A stretch of 64,000 nt of DNA from Planctomycetaceae bacterium. Lineage in GTDB: Bacteria; Planctomycetota; Phycisphaerae; Tepidisphaerales; Tepidisphaeraceae. Where the stretch lies: positions 124,001 through 188,000 of the forward strand of contig JAIYCY010000021.1 of assembly GCA_027487775.1 (NCBI GenBank), written 5' to 3'. Every line of letters begins with the position of its first letter. The stretch's first letter is position 1. A program made the translations under genes and the position numbers. Shown piece after piece: positions 40,698-49,263 of this stretch. The notes under the pieces are model-generated. The model did not search any database. It worked only from the letters and a program-made list of their open reading frames with translations, and was not told the DNA's origin.

Positions 40698-41690
40698 ATG
40701 ATCGAATCGTCGCAACTTCAACCCGTTCCGCCGTGCGGTATCCTTCGCGATCCGGACTGGCACATCTGGGGCGGTGGCGTCGTGCGGTCCGCCGATGGCG
40801 AGTATCACATGCTCGTCGCGCGGTGGCCGCGAGCGCGTGGATTCAACGCCTGGGTCACACACTCGTCCATCGCGCGGGCAAGTTCTCCATCACCGGGCGG
40901 TCCTTACACACTGCGCGACGATGTGATCGGCCCGCGCCCTGGGGACTGGTGGGATGCCGACAACTGTCACAACCCCTTTCCACTCGCGATCGACGGAAAG
41001 TTCTACTGCTACTACACGGGAAACCACGGCGACGGCGACTGGTGGACCCACCGCAATCATCAACGGATCGGCGTCGCTGTTGCCGATCATCCCGCAGGTC
41101 CATGGCAACGCCGTTCACAACCACTCCTCGATGTAACGAGAGGCTCATGGGATCATCTCATCGCCAATTGCCCCGTCGTCACACGCGGCGCTGACGGCAG
41201 GTTCTACATGGTCTACAAAGGCGTGTCCGAGGGCCCACTTCCATTCGGTGGACAAGTTCGAATGGGTCTGGCAATCGCGGACGATCCGGAAGGGCCTTTC
41301 GTCAAGCAACCCGGGAACTTCTTCGATGCCCCGGGGGCCAAGTTCCCTTCCGACGACAACTACATCTGGCACGCAGGCAATCGCTTCTACGCAATCGTCA
41401 AAGACTACGGCGGACACTTCCAGCAACGCGCCCGCGAGGCGCTCGTCCTCTTCCAAAGTCCCGACTGCCGCCGCTGGGAGCTGGTCGGCGAGGATCCGAC
41501 GCTCTGCACCTTCAACTACCGCCGCGCCGACGGTACTCACGTTGGTCCCCTGCACCGACTCGACCAGCCGCAATTGATCTTCGATCATCAGCACAGGCCC
41601 GTCACACTCTTGCTGGCCGTCAAAGAGCAGCCCGACGATGTGGACGCCGATCTGGCCTACAACATTCAAGTGCCCATACGGTCAGAATGA
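40698..41690 (+). CDS. GH43-like five-bladed beta-propeller glycosidase (paralogue 2)
   Basis: 330 residues, no signal peptide; GAGG stands 8 bases before the ATG. It parallels 36287-37345 blade by blade: FNAWVTHSSIARASSP, WWDADNCHNPFPLAIDGKFY, RIGVAVADHPAGPWQRRSQP, CPVVTRGADGRFYMVYKGVS, DDNYIWHAGNRFYAIVKDYG, LDQPQLIFDHQHRPVTLLLA. Several stretches are nearly identical between the two (for example RIGVAVADHPAGPWQR), so they are paralogues. It is probably a cytoplasmic exo-acting enzyme on imported oligosaccharides. It is transcribed behind the decayed SDR from the operator-bearing promoter at ~40.02 kb and is therefore a likely member of that regulon. The exact linkage specificity is unknown. 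Confidence 0.8.
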   Translation: MIESSQLQPVPPCGILRDPDWHIWGGGVVRSADGEYHMLVARWPRARGFNAWVTHSSIARASSPSPGGPYTLRDDVIGPRPGDWWDADNCHNPFPLAIDGKFYCYYTGNHGDGDWWTHRNHQRIGVAVADHPAGPWQRRSQPLLDVTRGSWDHLIANCPVVTRGADGRFYMVYKGVSEGPLPFGGQVRMGLAIADDPEGPFVKQPGNFFDAPGAKFPSDDNYIWHAGNRFYAIVKDYGGHFQQRAREALVLFQSPDCRRWELVGEDPTLCTFNYRRADGTHVGPLHRLDQPQLIFDHQHRPVTLLLAVKEQPDDVDADLAYNIQVPIRSE

Positions 41691-41842
41691 TTTTCGCAGT
41701 CCTCGCCACACAACCACTGGATGCACGCAATCGACCGACTCGAAGCGGGGGCGAAACACATGGTTCATGAAAGCGCAGCCGATGCTTGATCGGTTCGACT
41801 TCGAGTTGATGACGCGTCGTTTCGATGTCGATACGCGCTCGA

Positions 41843-42330
41843 TCACGGATCGAGAAGTGTCGGCCGATCATCTGCACTGTCCGGCCAGTCCACGCGCAAC
41901 GCGGAGAGGTACCAAGTGTCGCGCCCTGCGGCTGCGGATTCAGCAGCGTTGTTGCCCTGATAGAATAACCAGCCCTGTCCACTCTCGTCCGTAAAGTAAA
42001 ACGGATGACCGGACTCTCGATCGTTCCACGCGCCGGGCGAGCCGACCGGGACAATCGGTTGGCCACCATTCATTCGACGAAATCGAACCCCATCCTCACT
42101 CACCGCCAATTCAGCAAATTGCTGCTGCTCGCCACACCCAACCGCCAGCGACCCGTCGGAACCTCAGGCGGAACCGAATAGTAGAGCCAGTAACGACCAG
42201 CCAACCGCACCACCGCAGGGTCCTTCGCGCACGGACGACCCGGCGCAAGATCGGAAAAATGCATCCGCGGTCGCTCATACGCGAATGACCGGGCCGACAC
42301 GCTGGAGCTCGAATCCGTTGGTCTGATCAT
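41843..42330 (-). pseudogene. Broken GH43-like propeller gene (internal deletion and frame break)
   Basis: Two adjacent frames together give the two ends of one enzyme family. The upstream frame (42330 to ~42100) reads MHFSDLAPGRPCAKDPAVVR, YWLYYSVPP and GVASSSNLLNW before a TGA. The downstream frame (~42109 to 41843) reads AVSEDGVRFRRMN, SGHPFYFTDESGQGWLFYQG and DTWYLSALRVDW. In intact relatives (recalled) these segments are separated by ~150 residues of blades 2-4, which are missing here; the junction sits at about 42100. It belongs to a different GH43-like subgroup from the two intact propellers. It follows GH29-A on the same strand by 21 bases, so it is the eroded last gene of the long operon. 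Confidence 0.7.
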
Positions 42331-42351
42331 CTTCAGACTCCCAAGCCGACC

Positions 42352-43806
42352 TCATTCCAAATCCAGCCGCAACACATACACCTGAGCCGAACACGCAGCC
42401 GGCATCTTCACACGCAATCCGTCGGTCTCCTGCGACCACGCAAGCGGCTCGCCGTGGCCCAATAGCACCACACGCCCGATCTTCCGAGTCAGAAGACGCA
42501 AATCCGTCGCCAGAGAGCGCACCAATACCGTTTGATTGACAGTTCCATCGGACTTACCAAAGCCGATCACATACAAAGTGTCACGCCCGCGCGTCGTGAA
42601 TCGAAAATCACGATCCGTAAAGTCGCCACGCAGCGTATCGGTGAACCCGCCTTCAGGAACCTGTGTCGGTCCTTCACCAAACACCTTCCAAGGCCGCGTC
42701 CCGTAGATCGCCTCGCCGTTGACTTCAAGCCACGCGCCGATATCGAGCAGAATGCGTTGATCTTCGGCGGGGATCGTGCCATCAGCCTTCGGACCGATGT
42801 TCAGCAGCAAAGCACCGTTCTTACTCACGACATCCACCAGATCGCCAATGATCGAGGTGGACGTCTTGTAGACGTTACCCTCCGTGTAACACCACGAATT
42901 CTTCGTCACGCTCGTATCGTTCTGCCAGTAAAGCGGACGAATGTCGGCAAGTTGCCCGCGCTCCAAGTCGAGGACGGCACTCCGCGGCGTATACGCGTCG
43001 TTCTTGTAATTGATCGCAACCCCGCCGTTGCCCCACTCCTGCCCCCGGTTGTAATAATACGCCGCAAACTCACGCAAATACGACTTCATGCCGGGCTGCT
43101 CGATCCACCAGTCAAACCAAAACAACTGCGGCTGATACTTGTCCACCAATTCACAACAACGCACCAGCCAGTCCTCCATAAACTCCTTCGAAGGCGGACA
43201 ATGCTCCGGCGCAGCAGGCCCGTAGAGATCCGCGTGCTGACCTGCCTTCACGTCGCTTTCAAATGCCTGCCCGCCATTGAAGAACCACCAATGCTCAATC
43301 CGATGACTCGATGCTCCAAAAATCAAACCGTGCTGACGAACCGCTTGCGATAACTCCCCGACGATATCCCGCTTCGGCCCCATCTTCGCAGCGCACCAGT
43401 CGCTCAACTCGGTGTCATACATCGCAAAGCCGTCATGATGCTCCGCCACCGGAACCACAAACCGCGCGCCCGATTGCTTGAACAGTTTCGCCCACGCCTC
43501 CGCGTCAAACTGCTCGGCCCGGAACATCGGGATGAAGTCCTTGTAGCCGAACTGCGATTGTAGCCCATAGGTCTTGACGTGGTGCTCGTACGCCCTGTGC
43601 CCCTTGATGTACATGTTGCGCGGGTACCACTCGCTATCGAAGGCAGGCACGGCGTAGACGCCCCAGTGGATGAAGATGCCGAACTTCGCATCTTCGTACC
43701 ATCGCGGAATGCCCACTTGCTCCAGCGATTCCCATTGGGGTGTAAACGACCCGCGTAGGATCGTTTTGCGGATGGTGGAGAGTCGGGAAGGCTGGTCGAT
43801 CGTCAT
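42352..43806 (-). CDS. GH29 alpha-L-fucosidase-type enzyme, cytoplasmic (copy A)
   Basis: 484 residues from ATG 43806, preceded by GGAGGA; upstream in-frame sequence overlaps the previous gene and is rejected. No signal peptide. Typical GH29 barrel segments: AKFGIFIHWGVYAVPAFDSE, RFVVPVAEHHDGFAMYDTE, FGASSHRIEHWWF, QLFWFDWWIEQP with the nucleophile Asp after FWF, SKNGALLLNIGPKADGTIP, and a C-terminal sandwich (TDTLRGDFTDRDFRFTTRG). GH29 releases alpha-L-fucose, or alpha-L-galactose in some members. It starts 22 bases after the GH95-like gene. Being cytoplasmic it probably acts on imported fucosylated oligosaccharides, complementing the secreted copy at 47505. Confidence 0.9.
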   Translation of the reverse strand: MTIDQPSRLSTIRKTILRGSFTPQWESLEQVGIPRWYEDAKFGIFIHWGVYAVPAFDSEWYPRNMYIKGHRAYEHHVKTYGLQSQFGYKDFIPMFRAEQFDAEAWAKLFKQSGARFVVPVAEHHDGFAMYDTELSDWCAAKMGPKRDIVGELSQAVRQHGLIFGASSHRIEHWWFFNGGQAFESDVKAGQHADLYGPAAPEHCPPSKEFMEDWLVRCCELVDKYQPQLFWFDWWIEQPGMKSYLREFAAYYYNRGQEWGNGGVAINYKNDAYTPRSAVLDLERGQLADIRPLYWQNDTSVTKNSWCYTEGNVYKTSTSIIGDLVDVVSKNGALLLNIGPKADGTIPAEDQRILLDIGAWLEVNGEAIYGTRPWKVFGEGPTQVPEGGFTDTLRGDFTDRDFRFTTRGRDTLYVIGFGKSDGTVNQTVLVRSLATDLRLLTRKIGRVVLLGHGEPLAWSQETDGLRVKMPAACSAQVYVLRLDLE

Positions 43807-43828
43807 AAAATCCTCCAAGATTGGGCGG

Positions 43829-46039
43829 TCAGATGATTTGCGTAACCATCCCGCCGACCACCGATAGGTTCCGCACTTCATTCGGCCCCGGATCGTGGTA
43901 GCGGAATACGCCGTCGCGCTCCGCACGCACAAGCAATCTTGTGAGTTTGCCCGCAGCGCGCGTTGCCGACACACGGAAGCCGCCCGGCAATGTGATGTCG
44001 TCGAATGAAACGGCGTCCCACCCGCTTGGGCACCCGGCAAAGAGAACGGTCACGCCCCGACGGTCGTGGGCAAGCAGGTCGAACACCGCCGCGCACGCGC
44101 CTTGACCGCCGTCGAGCTGCATCGCATTCCAGCTGCCGTCACTTCCGCCTGAGCTGCTCAGGATGCTCAGCCCCCGATGCAGCGCGTTGTGAAAGCCCGC
44201 ATGACCCTTGTTCACGAAATAGCACGCGAAGTGTTCCAGCATCATCACCGCCGCCACCGCATTGCCGTTGCGGGCGTGAATCTGGCTTGCCCAGCCGAAC
44301 GACCAACCCGCCCACCAGCCCGGGCCTTTCAACACCCATGCACGCAACGTACTGTCGACCACCTTGCGCCAAACTTCGCTTTGTGGATCGATCGATTCGA
44401 ACGGATAGATCCCAAACAGATGCGAGTGGTGCCGATGCGACTCTTCCAGCGGCGTGTTCTTCCAGAGCAAGATCGTGTCGCCCGCCGGGTGATTCCAGCC
44501 TCCCGCGCCCCGCGATTCGACGCAGGCGCGAGGAAGGTGATTTCGAATCTCCGTCCACTCGGATCGGTACGGAAGATTCAGCGCCGCGCAAGTGACCTCG
44601 AGTGCGTCGAGTAGAGCATGACACGCTGCAAGCTGCGCACTGGCGTTCTCTCCCCACGCATCGAAGCTCGACCCGCGGTATTCTGGCGAAACGGTCACCG
44701 GCAGGACATAGGACCCGTCGTCGCGTCGTTCGCTCATCGCGCGATAGACGTTCAACGCGCCCTCGAGCCAGGGTTGAACACGATCGCGAAGGAACGCGTC
44801 GTCTTCGAAGCCGTAACGCCACGCGTCAAACATCATCTTCGCGACCCACGCGGTGCAGGCATGATCCACCGTGCCGGTCCAGAAGCCGCCCATGTTGGTC
44901 CCCCGATCGTCGACTGCGTGAGGCAACATAAGCCCGTCACCTATGCCGCAGAATAGCCTCGCATTCTCGCGAAGCTGCGGCTCCCAGGCTAGAAGCATGT
45001 CCCAGAGCGGCCTCAAATGTGATCCAGCACCCGCGGGGTAAGCAGGGGCGTGGCAAAGCTGTACGTTGATGTTGAAGTGGAAGTCGCTCGCCCATGCGGG
45101 CAGGCCGTCGTCTTCGATCCACGGCCCCTGCAGACCGCACGCGACACCGTTGAGCGGGTTGGTGCTCGCGGCAAGCTTGTAGAGTCCGAATCGCGCGAGG
45201 TGGTTGACGATCGTGTTGGGCGTTGAGATGCGCGGTGCGGTTGCCCAAAACTGCGCCCACCACGCGCGACTTCGATTCGACATCGCTTCACCGCCGTCGC
45301 GCGAAGCACGCAGCGCCAATACGCTTGCCCCGTCGAACGCCGAATGCGCATCATCACCACGCTCGCTGGCGATGAAGAGCGTTCCGCCCGACCAGTACGC
45401 CGCGACGCCCATCGCAGGATCGGCGGGCAGCGCTTGTCCGAAGCCGCGGACGGTCTCGACCTCGAACGACTCAGGTTCTGGAAGGTCGCGCTTGTACCAG
45501 TCACCCTGGAAGGCCTCTGCCGGCTTGCAAAGTTGGTAGGACGGGATGATCGCCATCGGGAACGATGCCTTGCCCGCGCGGAGGATCAACACGGGCTCGG
45601 CGGTGGAGAGCTCGATGTGGATCGCGTCGCCCGATTGCAATCGCACCGTCGCGACGCCGCGGTTCATATCGAGCGAGGCGAAGTCGACGACATCGGGCAG
45701 CGTGACTTCGACACGCCCGACGGGCAGAATCGACGGCCGCATCGGACGCGCCGAACCGCCGCCGTTTTCGAAGATCGCGCGGAGGCCTGCCTCGTCCTTG
45801 GATTCCAGCAGCGAGCGAATCCGGGCGAACGACATCTCGCTCGTCCAACGCATGCCCCCACGATGATCCCAGAAATCCGGCCGACCCAACGTGAGCCGGA
45901 GCGTGCGGTCCTTGCCCCAGATCAACACGCCCATCCGCCCGTTGCCAAGCGGGATTCCTTCGTGACAGGATAACAGCGGCCAACCCCAAGTCAGTTCATC
46001 GGCTTTCATGTAGCAGCCCTGTTGCAGAAAGTGGATCAT
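43829..46039 (-). CDS. GH95-like (alpha/alpha)6 glycosidase
   Basis: 736 residues. The start ATG 46039 has only a weak ribosome site; ATG 46009 is an alternative. No signal peptide. N-terminal beta-sandwich: LSCHEGIPLGNGRMGVLIWG is the 'LP-x-GNG-x-x-G' motif seen in GH95, followed by LRLTLGRPDFWDHRGG. The barrel follows with FWTGTVDHACTAWVAKMMFD, VTVSPEYRGSSFDAWGENAS, HRHHSHLFGIYPFESID and GWSFGWASQIHARNGNA, matching the layout of GH95 catalytic barrels, and a C-terminal small sandwich (GPNEVRNLSV). The family includes alpha-L-fucosidases and alpha-L-galactosidases. The sequence is divergent from classical GH95, so a related unclassified family is possible. It is flanked by a propeller protein (15 bases upstream) and GH29-A (22 bases downstream) in one operon. 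Confidence 0.75.
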   Translation of the reverse strand: MIHFLQQGCYMKADELTWGWPLLSCHEGIPLGNGRMGVLIWGKDRTLRLTLGRPDFWDHRGGMRWTSEMSFARIRSLLESKDEAGLRAIFENGGGSARPMRPSILPVGRVEVTLPDVVDFASLDMNRGVATVRLQSGDAIHIELSTAEPVLILRAGKASFPMAIIPSYQLCKPAEAFQGDWYKRDLPEPESFEVETVRGFGQALPADPAMGVAAYWSGGTLFIASERGDDAHSAFDGASVLALRASRDGGEAMSNRSRAWWAQFWATAPRISTPNTIVNHLARFGLYKLAASTNPLNGVACGLQGPWIEDDGLPAWASDFHFNINVQLCHAPAYPAGAGSHLRPLWDMLLAWEPQLRENARLFCGIGDGLMLPHAVDDRGTNMGGFWTGTVDHACTAWVAKMMFDAWRYGFEDDAFLRDRVQPWLEGALNVYRAMSERRDDGSYVLPVTVSPEYRGSSFDAWGENASAQLAACHALLDALEVTCAALNLPYRSEWTEIRNHLPRACVESRGAGGWNHPAGDTILLWKNTPLEESHRHHSHLFGIYPFESIDPQSEVWRKVVDSTLRAWVLKGPGWWAGWSFGWASQIHARNGNAVAAVMMLEHFACYFVNKGHAGFHNALHRGLSILSSSGGSDGSWNAMQLDGGQGACAAVFDLLAHDRRGVTVLFAGCPSGWDAVSFDDITLPGGFRVSATRAAGKLTRLLVRAERDGVFRYHDPGPNEVRNLSVVGGMVTQII

Positions 46040-46054
46040 CGAGCATCACCGGTC

Positions 46055-47461
46055 TCATGAGTAGTGAAATTGAGCAGTCACCCGCGCGCGGTCGGCTCGG
46101 GGAACCAGTCGCACCCAATGCGCACAAAGGCCCGCCGGGAAGACATGGAACGTGTAGCCGGTCTGGGCGTCGGTGCTGATCGTCGCATATCGATGAAACT
46201 TGTCGTCACCCTGGAAATCGAGCTCGATGTCGAACGACGTGCTCGCGCCCGGCTCATGCGAAATCTGAAGCGACTTGCTCGCAAACCCCGTCATCAGGTA
46301 AGGATCGCTCGGCACGCCTGCCTTCACCGGCTCTTCCCACCAAGGCCCGCCCCACCCCGCACGTGGGCCGAACTGCCAGAGGTCGTCGAGCTTGCCCATC
46401 CAAACACCGCTCTGCGGCTCCGCGGTCGTCAGATTGCCCCCGCCGTCGGCACTCGCATTGTCCGAGCCCAATACCAACAGGCCTCGCCACGAACAGAAGT
46501 CAGGCACCACCGTCAGATGCGACGCGATCGGTCGGATCCCCCATACGCGATTCCCATACGCGTGCGGCGAAACTTCGTAAAACATCCCATGGCAATCGAG
46601 GAGCAATCGCTCGTGTTCAACACTGCGTATACGCGGCCATTCCGTCTGCCACTTGTGATCAAAACAGTGCGACGCCTTCGGCAATCGATACCGGGTCCAC
46701 CTGTTGTTCGCCCCCGTGTGCACCGACAAAATCGCAGACGCCTGATCCCAGCCGATCGCAAATGTCGTCTGGCCAAACGTCAACAATCCGCCCAAACCCA
46801 CGAAAGGCTTACGCTCCAGAATCCGCCATTCACCCTGACCGTCCCACTCCGCCAATCGTCCCTGCGCTCGCTCGCGGCGAAAGTCGGCATCCATGTACTC
46901 GTTTGAACAAACAATCAATCGACCCGAATGCGTAAAACAATCCTTAAAGTGAACCAGCGACTCACCTTCAGTCCCAAGATGCTTCTGAAGATCAGCAATC
47001 TGCCGAACGGCAAGCGTCCCGACATCCAACTCGAATAGCTCCCCTTCCATACCGAGCATGTAAACCAAACGCTCAGGCTCGCGGAGATGCGGACTGGTCC
47101 CGCAAAGCCGTATATCAACCAACTCGGGTACAGTCCGAACATTGTGCTCGGCGTCGATGACGTGCGGACCAATGATCAATTGATTGGTGCGATGATGCAC
47201 CATCCGATTGGCGTATGTGCCGTCCACGCCCAGCGGATGACGCGTCATCGACAGATCCGATTCGATCACGCGAAGTCCGGTCCCCGTTCCCGTCTGACGA
47301 CGATGCGATGAATAGTTGAGCACATACAGCTTGCCCGCCCACGGCATGAGCGCACCCACGCCGATCTCCGAACGCGGAGGACCCAGATCGGCGATCTGCG
47401 CCAGGTGCGGGAACACCCCAGATATTGCAATCATTTGACCCGATTCAATAGACTTCTGCAT
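46055..47461 (-). CDS. Unknown beta-propeller-like protein
   Basis: 468 residues, no signal peptide or membrane helix. Repeated short strand pairs suggest a propeller: MPWAGKLYVLNYSSHRR, NRMVHHRTNQLIIGPHVIDA, VYMLGMEGELFELDVGTL, LIVCSNEYMD, GLGGLLTFGQTTFAIGWDQA, GLLVLGSDNASADGGG. The last ~70 residues look like a small beta-sandwich. I do not recognise a named family. It lies within the operon between secreted GH29-B (43 bases upstream) and the GH95-like gene (15 bases downstream), so a role in handling the same oligosaccharides is likely. No catalytic signature is visible. The ribosome site (AGGAAG) is close to the ATG. Confidence 0.7.
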   Translation of the reverse strand: MQKSIESGQMIAISGVFPHLAQIADLGPPRSEIGVGALMPWAGKLYVLNYSSHRRQTGTGTGLRVIESDLSMTRHPLGVDGTYANRMVHHRTNQLIIGPHVIDAEHNVRTVPELVDIRLCGTSPHLREPERLVYMLGMEGELFELDVGTLAVRQIADLQKHLGTEGESLVHFKDCFTHSGRLIVCSNEYMDADFRRERAQGRLAEWDGQGEWRILERKPFVGLGGLLTFGQTTFAIGWDQASAILSVHTGANNRWTRYRLPKASHCFDHKWQTEWPRIRSVEHERLLLDCHGMFYEVSPHAYGNRVWGIRPIASHLTVVPDFCSWRGLLVLGSDNASADGGGNLTTAEPQSGVWMGKLDDLWQFGPRAGWGGPWWEEPVKAGVPSDPYLMTGFASKSLQISHEPGASTSFDIELDFQGDDKFHRYATISTDAQTGYTFHVFPAGLCAHWVRLVPRADRARVTAQFHYS

Positions 47462-47504
47462 GATCTTCCTTCGTTGTGATCGTCGATGCGATACAAGTCA
47501 CGCA

Positions 47505-49247
47505 TCATTCAGGCTCGAGCACAAGCAACTCGGCCACACCCGGTGCGCCCGCTTTGCACTCCAGCGAGATTCGTAATCTGTTCGTCAACAAGGGTTCGAA
47601 CCACTTCCGAACGCCATGCCCATCTGTCTTGCCGGATGCGACACGTTTCCACTCTCCTTCGCTCAGCACATCGACGTCATATTGCTGGTTCAAACGAGGC
47701 CACACATCCGGCTCGTCAAACGCGATACCGTTCACACGAGACGGCTTTGATAACGTCAGTTCGAGCCAGGCCGCCTGTGTGGATTTTGGCGCTCGCCAGC
47801 GCTTGGCCGAAGTCCCGTCGATTGCAAAGCTCGCGATCGCATCCACATCCTCTTCGCTGGCAATCACCGACGCGCCGGTCGTTAGAAGCGGGCGTACGAC
47901 GGGATCGGATTCCAAATCCAGCTCCACAACAGTGCTCACTGCATCCGGCGCTTCACGTGGAACCTCGATCACCAATACACCGTCACGCTGAACGACAGGT
48001 AGCGGTTTCGAACGATCCACGAGGAGACGCGCTGTCGCAGTTTCATTCAGTAGGGGAACTCGCAGTTGACCGTCAGCGGGCCACTGAAACACATGAAGAT
48101 AAAGCCTTTTTCCCTTACGCGTCGCACATCCCCAAGACAGCGGAGCGTTGAACGGACCGGCTCGCGTGCCATAGATCGAATCGCCATTGACACGCAGCCA
48201 CGCACCGATTTCGCGAAGAATCTCAACACTCGCAGCCGGAAACTCACCCTCGGCTGTCGGGCCAACGTTCAACAGAAAGTTTCCGCCCTTTGAACAGATA
48301 TCCGCCAGCTTACGGATCAACTCCGGGCTTCGCTTCCAACTCGTATCGACCGCGTTGTAGCCCCAGTGATTGTTCATCGTCATGCAGGTTTCCCAGTCAC
48401 CGGGATATCCGGTCGTGGGAACAAACTGCTCAGGCGAGCCAGCATCGCCACTGAAACCCCCGCCCAATCGATTGTTCGTGATGATGCCAGGCCGCAGCCC
48501 GAGCAATGCATCAAACGGCTGGGCACGCGCCCGATTCATCAGCGATGGGGTATCCCACCAAAGGACGTCGATCGGATACCGTGTCAACAACTCACGAACC
48601 TGAGGTACCGCGATCTTCGAAAGATACTCATCGAATGAGCCTTTGTGCTCATCATCCCATCCGTCCTGATCATTGAAGCCCGCCTTCGCACCCCCACGAT
48701 GAATCCAGTCCTGTGCATGGCTGTAATAAAATCCGATATGCAGCCCGCGCGCACGTGACGCTTCAACCAGCGGCCCGAGCAAGTCACGCTTGTAAGGCGT
48801 CGCATCGGCAATGTCCCAGTCGGTCACATCCGACGGATAAAGCGCAAAGCCCTCATGATGCTTCGCAGTGATCACCACATATCGCATCCCCGCATCGCTG
48901 GCGATGTCGATCCACTGAGATGGGTCGTACTTCGTAGGATTAAATCCCTCTGCAAAACGACGGTACTCCGATACCGGAATCTTCGCCGAATGCATGATCC
49001 ACTCACCGTAGTACGGATTGTCCCCGTACTTGCCCGCAGGGACCGCATAGACGCCCCAGTGGATGAATAGCCCGAACTTCGCCTCACGCCACCATGCCAA
49101 TCGTGCGTCGATCTGCTCAGGCGTCTCAGGGGCTTGTACGACTGGCAAGACCGGGTCAAGCGAGACTCCCTGAGCGTCCTGACCTTCCACTCCGGTCGAC
49201 AGGCTCGCCCCCAAAAGGGCCGACGCCACAGATGCTGTCTTCTTCAT
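47505..49247 (-). CDS. GH29 alpha-L-fucosidase, secreted, with C-terminal discoidin/CBM32-like module (copy B)
   Basis: 580 residues from ATG 49247 (AGAGGG upstream). N-terminal signal peptide MKKTASVASALLGASLSTGV. The GH29 barrel shows AKFGLFIHWGVYAVPAGKYG, MRYVVITAKHHEGFALYPSD, IGFYYSHAQDWIHRGG, PIDVLWWDTPSLM with the nucleophile Asp, and SKGGNFLLNVGPTAEGEFP. From about residue 440 a discoidin-like sandwich follows (DAIASFAIDGTSAKRWRAPK, LSKPSRVNGIAFDEP, QQYDVDVLSEGEWKRVA), presumably for glycan binding. It acts outside the cytoplasm, removing fucose from polymer or oligomers, and is co-transcribed with GH16-B (17 bases upstream). Confidence 0.93.
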   Translation of the reverse strand: MKKTASVASALLGASLSTGVEGQDAQGVSLDPVLPVVQAPETPEQIDARLAWWREAKFGLFIHWGVYAVPAGKYGDNPYYGEWIMHSAKIPVSEYRRFAEGFNPTKYDPSQWIDIASDAGMRYVVITAKHHEGFALYPSDVTDWDIADATPYKRDLLGPLVEASRARGLHIGFYYSHAQDWIHRGGAKAGFNDQDGWDDEHKGSFDEYLSKIAVPQVRELLTRYPIDVLWWDTPSLMNRARAQPFDALLGLRPGIITNNRLGGGFSGDAGSPEQFVPTTGYPGDWETCMTMNNHWGYNAVDTSWKRSPELIRKLADICSKGGNFLLNVGPTAEGEFPAASVEILREIGAWLRVNGDSIYGTRAGPFNAPLSWGCATRKGKRLYLHVFQWPADGQLRVPLLNETATARLLVDRSKPLPVVQRDGVLVIEVPREAPDAVSTVVELDLESDPVVRPLLTTGASVIASEEDVDAIASFAIDGTSAKRWRAPKSTQAAWLELTLSKPSRVNGIAFDEPDVWPRLNQQYDVDVLSEGEWKRVASGKTDGHGVRKWFEPLLTNRLRISLECKAGAPGVAELLVLEPE

Positions 49248-49263
49248 CGAGTAATCCCTCTGT

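Noticed and set aside
41838-41854. Hairpin CTCGATC-ACG-GATCGAG as a terminator
   Set aside because: The stem is short with a three-base loop, overlaps the end of the broken GH43-like gene, and has no T-run on either side.
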